Source: Triticum aestivum
Lineage: Eukaryota > Streptophyta > Magnoliopsida > Poales > Poaceae
Direction: 5' to 3'
Assembly: GCF_018294505.1 (NCBI RefSeq)
Contig: NC_057795.1
Location: forward strand, 230,062,643-230,126,642
DNA length: 64,000 nt
Both the position numbers and the translations under genes were made by a program. Positions 58,657 to 64,000 of this stretch are shown in pieces (within the stretch, counting starts at the first letter, position 1; each line of letters starts with the position of its first letter). The notes beneath the pieces are model-generated. The model had not been told where the DNA came from. It did not search any database and saw nothing but the letters and a program-made list of their open reading frames with translations.

Positions 58657-60101
58657 AGATGACGGGTCCCAAAGGTGTCATATCGATTAACAACAACACG
58701 GAGCACTCACTCCGGAGGAGGAACACACTGCGGCCCTGGCAGCTGAAGACCAAGCCGTCGCCAACGGGCCGAAGTATCAGCCCTCTGTAAAGGCCAATGA
58801 TACAATTAAATGGGCTCGAGCCCGATCCCTGTCATGGGAACCTGCCTACATATGCCATAAATAGGGATACACTCCCGACAGCACGCCTGCCTCCATCGCG
58901 CTCCACGTGCCTCGTGAGCACGACTTCATGCTCAAGGTACCATGGGCAGCCGTGAGGGCTCATATTAAACACATAACAACATGTGTTTGGCTCAACCAAA
59001 TTATGACATCACCAAGTCCTCGGACGACAACTGGCAAGACTTTGGACTCGCTCAGCATCAAGCTATGATAGCAAGGCTACATCTCAAGTTCCCTAGTGAA
59101 GGCAACCCTCGCCAGCATGCGGTGTTCTACACGGACGTCCAATCCACTCCCCTCCAGCTTGCAGAAGAAAAGATGCAAACATGTAGCAGGGCATAGTTGA
59201 GGCTTCGACCCACGCATCAAGGCCATGTGTAAACCTTTCTTTGTAAAATTTTCTTTTCTTACTTATCACAAATGCCACAGTAGTTCGAATTGTATGGATA
59301 GACGTCCAAAGCTTATGGAAAATAAAAACATCTTCTATGGTGTTCGAGCATCCACATTATCTAGCCCTCTTTATTCTCTTTCTCTTTTTCCTGCTCTTCG
59401 AACAGCTGGGCATGCACACATTGTGTAACAAATACAAATTGATTAATTGACCAAAGGCTTGATCTTCCCATCAGCTCTACGTACTAAGTCTGGCACCACT
59501 TTTCGTTGAGTGTTCGGTGTCTCGAATATTGCACTATATGCCTTAGTTCTGAACTATGTCTTGGGTCAATAGTTGGGTTCCCTGGCTCCTATGCTTGCCC
59601 TTTTACATTCTGCATGTTTGGCTAAGAAGGTAAAGGAGAACCCCTATGATTGTACTTCTGGCTAGTCTAGTTAAGCACCTCAAGGGAGAAAGCCGAAAGC
59701 TGACCGTCATAGTAAGCGAGAACTGGTAAGTGATCCGATGACAAGGGTTGAACTAAGAAATCATTGGTGATTTATCGATGTCATACGTAGGGTTCATCCT
59801 AGCACAAACCATGTGATTACAAAGCCATGCTTCAGCTCCCACGTACATCATAAAACATGGGGGGCTAGTCATTAGCTCCCACCGTCAAGCTCCAATAGCT
59901 AAGTGAAAGCAATAAAGCCGAATAGTCCGATTGCCTAGTCCGAGACGAGACACCCCTTGTACCATTCACTTGGGGGGCTGAAGCCGATGACTGGTAACTT
60001 TCAGAATAATAAACGGCCACACAGGAGTCAAAATAAAAACACCATAGTGCATAAACAAGCCGCACCATAAAGCAAAAGGTCCAGTTGATTACTTAATACA
60101 A
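58657..60101. other. Non-coding interval of T between protease and antisense gene
   Basis: No gene supported; the 71-codon ORF 58981-59196 lacks recognisable features. The block about 59580-59745 is shared with V and U at a similar distance from the antisense stop. Confidence 0.5.
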
Positions 60102-61687
60102 TCAGTCAATTATTACATCCTTGGAACACTGGCCCTCTATCGCTCGGGCTGCACCCATAACTTGTCCAAAATACAATTTGGGGTGACGATGTTCCTTTCC
60201 AACCGAAGGGGAACCAGTGGCCATGTCCATTGGCTTGATCTTCGGCCAATGAACCATGGTCTTTGCAAAGGCTAGCATGGTTCCTTCAAGGCACGCAGAG
60301 CACTTCACGGTATCGATCCGGGGCGACGCATCATGCAACTTTTGCACCATGCGGAAGTAGCTGTCTGGAATAGGCTTCATGTGCCATAGCCGGATGTAAA
60401 TATCCTTCATGGCCAGCTCGGCCATCTGATGCAACTCCATCAGCTGCTTCATCTGGTTGCTTAGGAGGAGAGGGTGCGCAAGCGCATAGAACTGCGACCA
60501 AAAAATTCGTGGTTCGGAGTCCTCCTCCTGCATGGTGTAGTGCTCCACCGCAGCCTCCACACTCTTCAGAAGCTCGGCGAAAGCACCTGCCGAGCGCCAG
60601 ACCCACTTGAACAATGTGTACCTGTTGCCGCCAAAAATACTCTGCACTAAGTATTTCTTACCATATGTGGTCTGCTTCACCTGGCGGAGCTCCTCCCGGG
60701 CACCCCGCACTCCCGTTCCAGCCTCCCAAAGCTCCTTGTGGGCCTTGAACAACTCGGAGGACTGCTCCTTCTGCTTCTGCTCAAGGACCTCATATTTTGT
60801 GACGACATCCTTGAGCTCCATCTGCACTTCGGCCACTCGAGCCTCGTTCTTTTCACCGGCAGTCTTCGCTTTCTCAAGTTCGACCACTACCTTTTCAGCA
60901 ACCGCCTCGACCTCAACCTTCTTCAGCGCCGCCTTGAGGCTCTCAACCTCCGCGGTGGCAGCTGCAGTCACCAAACACCATGGTCTCAACATACAATCCA
61001 GAACGTAAGGGTCTGGCGGTGTTGACTATGCATTTCGATAGAAGCTTACCTTGTGCCTCATCAAGCCGTTTGTTGACAAGTTCAAGCTCTTCATCAGAGC
61101 ATTTAAGCTTCTGACCCATCTCCTCCAGCGCAGTGGCATTAGCAGCTGCAACCAAGGATGATGCCTGTGATATCAATCATTATACTCTAAATACTGGCCT
61201 GTGGATATTTGACCCTCTGTAAGGTTTTTGTAACCCTTATAGAGTCTTGGGGGCTGTCATATCCACAGCCTGCTCAAACTTTGATTAAAGAAGTTAAATT
61301 CATTTTGTGAGGAAAGGACATTACTTGACTTACCTCGAAGCCTGTTAGAAGGCCCTGGACGATCTCGTTCAGTCCGGTATGGACGGACCGAACACCCCGT
61401 AGAACCGCACCCATAAGAGCGTGGTGCCCGTCGACAATAATGGAGTTGTTCACCAACTCCTCCATCTCATCCGGCTAGCCCGCCGCCGCCTAGTTGTTGG
61501 TGTGCACAGCGGGTGGCGGGACCTTAATCCCTTCCCCATTGGAAGGTGGGACCGGCACCTGTGACGGCCTTGCAGGCTCAGGTGCAGCCAACTGAGAGGG
61601 TCCAGATGGTTCGAACACTCCTCCTGCATTCGCCATGAGGGACGCATCCTCCTGGTCTTCAGTGACCGAGGCATCAGCCTTGGCCAA
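60102..61687 (-). pseudogene. Antisense multi-exon gene of T, 3' part
   Basis: Homologous to the V antisense gene. Exon a (to 61334) carries stops at 61490 and 61475 and ends LLTGFE. A 115-nt exon (61164-61050) encodes KRLDEAQ at its end. The last exon (60961-60102) is open for about 285 codons with Lys/Glu-rich helices and ends CSKDVIID. The junctions GAG|GTAAGT to TCACAG|GCA and CAAG|GTAAGC to GCAG|CT are canonical and keep the frame. The middle exon has the same length and phases as in V. The N-terminal transposon-type domain would lie beyond S, outside the window. Confidence 0.7.
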
Positions 61688-61741
61688 GACTGTGTCGCCC
61701 CCCTCACCCGTGTTCAGACGAGGAGGGGTCCTTCAGGATAA

Positions 61742-63377
61742 TGATGTCTACTACACAACGTTCTTCTTGTAGACGTTGTTGGGCCTGCAAGTGCACAGAT
61801 TTGTAGGACAGTAGCAAATTTCCCTCAAGTGGATGACCTAAGGTTTATCAATCCGTAGGAGGCGTAGGATGAAGATAGTCTCTCTCAAGCAACCCTGCAA
61901 CCAAATAACAAAAAGTCTCTTGTGTCCCCAACACACACAATACAATGGTAAATTGTATAGGTGCACTAGTTCGGCGAAGAGATGGTGATACAAGTGCAAA
62001 ATAGATAGTAGATATAGGTTTTTGTAATCTGAAATAATAAAAACAGCAAGGTAGCAAGCGGTAAAAGTGAGCGTAAACGGTATTGCAATGATAGGAAACA
62101 AGGCCTAGGGTTCATACTTTCACTAGTGTAAGTTCTCTCAACAATAATAACATAGATAGAACATATGACAAGCCCTCAACATGCAACAAAGAGTCACTCC
62201 AAAGCCACTAATAGCGGAGAACAAACGTAGAGATTATGGTCGGGTACGAAACCACCACAAAGCTATTCTTTCGGATCGATCTATAAAAGAGTTCGTACTA
62301 GAATAACACCTTAAGATACAAATCAACCAAAACCCTAATGTCACCTAGATACTCCATTGTCACCTCAAGTATCCGTGGGCATGATTATACGATATGCATC
62401 ACACAATCTCAGATTCATCCAACCAACATAAAAGTACTTCAAAGAGTGCCCCAAAGTTTCTACCGGAGAGTCAAGAACGTGTGCCAACCCCTATGCATAG
62501 GTTCCCAAGTGTCACGAAACCCGCAAGTTGATCACCAAAACATACATCAAGTGGATCAATAGAATAACCCATTGTCACCACGGTTATCCCACGCAAGACA
62601 TACATCAAGTGTTCATAAAAGACTCAATCCAATAAGATAACTTCAAAAGGGGAAACTCAATTCATCACAAGAGAGTAGAGGGGGAGAAACATCATAAGAT
62701 CCAACTACAATAGCAAAGCTCGGGATACATCAAGATCGTGCCATAGATGGAACACGAGAGAGAACACGAGAGAGAGAGATCAAACACATAGCTACTGGTA
62801 CATACCCTCAGCCCCGAGGGTGAACTACTCCCTCCTCGTCATGGATAGCGCCGGGATGATGAAGATGGCCTCCGGTGATGGGATCCCCCTCCGGCAGGGT
62901 GCCGGAACAGGGTCCCGATTGGTTTTTGGTGGCTACAGAGGCTTGCGGCGGCGGAACTCCCGATCTATCTTCTGTTCTGGAAGTTTTAGGGTACGTAGGT
63001 ATATATGGGTGCAGGGAGAACGTCGGTGGAGCTACGGGGGCCCCACGAGGCAGGGGGGCGCGCCCAGGGGGAGGGCGCGCCCCCCACCCTCGTGAGCACC
63101 TCCCGTATCTTCTGACGTGGGGTCCAAGTCCATCAGGTGGGTTTCCTTCCAAAAATAACTTCTCCAGTTGATTTCGTTCCGTTTTGACTCCGTCTGATAT
63201 TCCTTTTCCTCGAAACACCGAAATAGGCATAAAACAACAAATCTGGGCTGGGCCTCCGGTTAATAGGTTAGTCCCAAAAATAATATAAAAGTGGATAATA
63301 AAGCCCAATATTGCCTAAAACAGTAGATAAAGTAGCATGGAGCAATCAAAAATTATAGATACGTTGGAGACGTATCA
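61742..63377 (-). repeat. 3' LTR of S
   Basis: About 1636 bp. The left boundary is 61742 (tgatgtc) or 61745 (tgtctac) and cannot be settled without the other LTR. A TATA-type run (tatatat) lies near 62999. ORF 62808-63308 and its neighbours are LTR sequence with CG-rich segments also seen in W and D. Confidence 0.78.
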
Positions 63378-63392
63378 AGCATCCCCAAGCTT
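63378..63392 (-). other. Polypurine tract of S
   Basis: AAGCTTGGGGATGCT on the minus strand, identical to Z and W. Confidence 0.8.
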
Positions 63393-64000
63393 AATTCCTG
63401 CTCGTCCTCGAGTAGGTAAATGATAAAAAAGAATTTTTGATGCGGAGTGATACTTTGGCATAATTTCAATGTAAATCTTCTTAATCATGGTATGAATATT
63501 CAGATCCGAAAAGATTCAAGATAAAAGTTCATATTGACATAAAAATAATAATACTTCAAGCATACTAATCAAGCAATTATGTCATCTCAAAATAACATGG
63601 CCAAAGAAAGTTCATCCCTACAAAATCATATAGTTAGGCTATGCTTCATTTTCATCACACAAAGATGTTCCCAACTTCTATACCCCCGATGACAAGCCAA
63701 GCAAATGTTTCATACTTTTTAACGCGCTTCAGCTTCTTCAACCCTCACGCAATATATGAGCGCAAGCCATGGATATAGCACTATAGGTGGAATAGAATAT
63801 GATGATGGGATTGTGTGGAGAAGACAAAAAAAGGAGAAAGTCTCATATTGACGAGGATAATCAACGGGCTATAGAGATACCCATCAATTGATGTCAACAT
63901 GAGGAGTAGGGATTGCCATGTAACGGATGCACTAGAGCTATGAATGCTCAACAAAAGAAAACTAGTGGGTGTGCATCCAACTCGCTTGCTCACGAAGACC

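Larger units (their letters stand above)
46555..61741 (+). mobile_element. Element T: Fatima-like Gypsy element, host of Z, U and S
   Basis: T is visible in two parts, 46555-47281 and 57350-61741, which join in the gag capsid domain across the U insertion. Neither LTR of T is in the window. Its 5' end lies left of the Z complex, and its 3' end lies right of S. Content is a heavily decayed gag, a protease and an antisense gene (60102-61687 and beyond). No RT or integrase lies between 58657 and 60101, so like V it is a gag-protease element. Confidence 0.78.
61742..64000 (-). mobile_element. Element S: Sabrina/WHAM-like element, 3' part only
   Basis: LTR 61742-63377 and the start of the internal domain (PPT 63378-63392, then sequence colinear with 3573-4180 and 30567-31180). 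It interrupts T's antisense gene. The minus-strand LTR start matches those of Z and W, but its other end (tgtctactacacaacg...) differs, so S is a distinct subfamily. TSD and coding part lie beyond the right edge. Confidence 0.8.

Noticed and set aside
62808..63308. 166-codon minus ORF near the right edge
   Set aside because: It lies wholly in S's LTR, with homologous broken ORFs at 3101-3310, 30005-30415, 36811-37107 and 41764-42060. It reflects LTR sequence, not a gene.
1..64000. CRISPR array, bacterial operon or phage
   Set aside because: Composition, splice signals, LTRs and plant tRNA primer sites are all those of a plant genome; no short regular spacer repeats were seen.

Overview
The window reads as repeat-filled intergenic DNA of a large grass genome, most likely wheat or a close Triticeae relative. 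I found no ordinary host gene, rRNA, tRNA, CRISPR array or bacterial feature. Nearly every base belongs to LTR retrotransposons nested in one another. Family names (Fatima-like, Sabrina/WHAM-like, LARD/Sukkula-like) rest on memory of LTR sequences, not on a search. Boundaries rest on LTR ends, primer-binding sites (PBS), polypurine tracts (PPT) and target-site duplications (TSD) read here. I label the elements S to Z, plus D.

Layout and nesting. The oldest visible layer is T, a Fatima-like Gypsy element (46555-47281 and 57350-61741). Into T went Z (minus strand, 1978-46554), U (47282-57344, TSD gagac) and S (61742 to the right edge, minus). Z is a non-autonomous Sabrina/WHAM-like element. It carries Y, a giant-LTR element without coding capacity (5903-17554, TSD ttcat), in its internal domain, and X (20042-45943, TSD aagaa) in its right LTR. 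The 5' LTR of X was itself hit twice, by V (Fatima-like, 20073-28729, TSD ctaga) and by W (Sabrina/WHAM-like, minus, 28977-37243). X also carries a solo LTR, D (40734-42308). The nest is therefore four levels deep (T, then Z, then X, then V/W/D). Left of Z's LTR (1978-3557) lies a second Z-like internal domain with its own PBS, so that LTR is shared by two internal domains. A piece of a further LTR occupies 1-162.

Coding content. Only U keeps a complete but decayed gag-protease-reverse transcriptase-RNase H-second RNase H-integrase frame (Tat-type Gypsy). V, T and W keep gag and protease only; X keeps gag, protease and an RT scrap; Y has nothing; Z has one unrecognised ORF. The partial elements would have depended on enzymes from relatives such as U. 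All frames carry stops, many explainable as C-to-T change at methylated sites.

The most interesting content is on the strand opposite gag-pol. V, T and U each carry a multi-exon antisense gene between pol (or its remnant) and the 3' LTR, with phase-consistent canonical splice sites, a gypsy-transposon-type N-terminal domain in V and U, and a charged helical C-terminal part. X has a different antisense ORF at the same position, resembling a B3 DNA-binding domain. By eye, LTR pairs of U, V, W, X and Y differ by about 4-5 percent and those of Z by about 6-7 percent over the first 250 bp, consistent with Z being older than what it contains.
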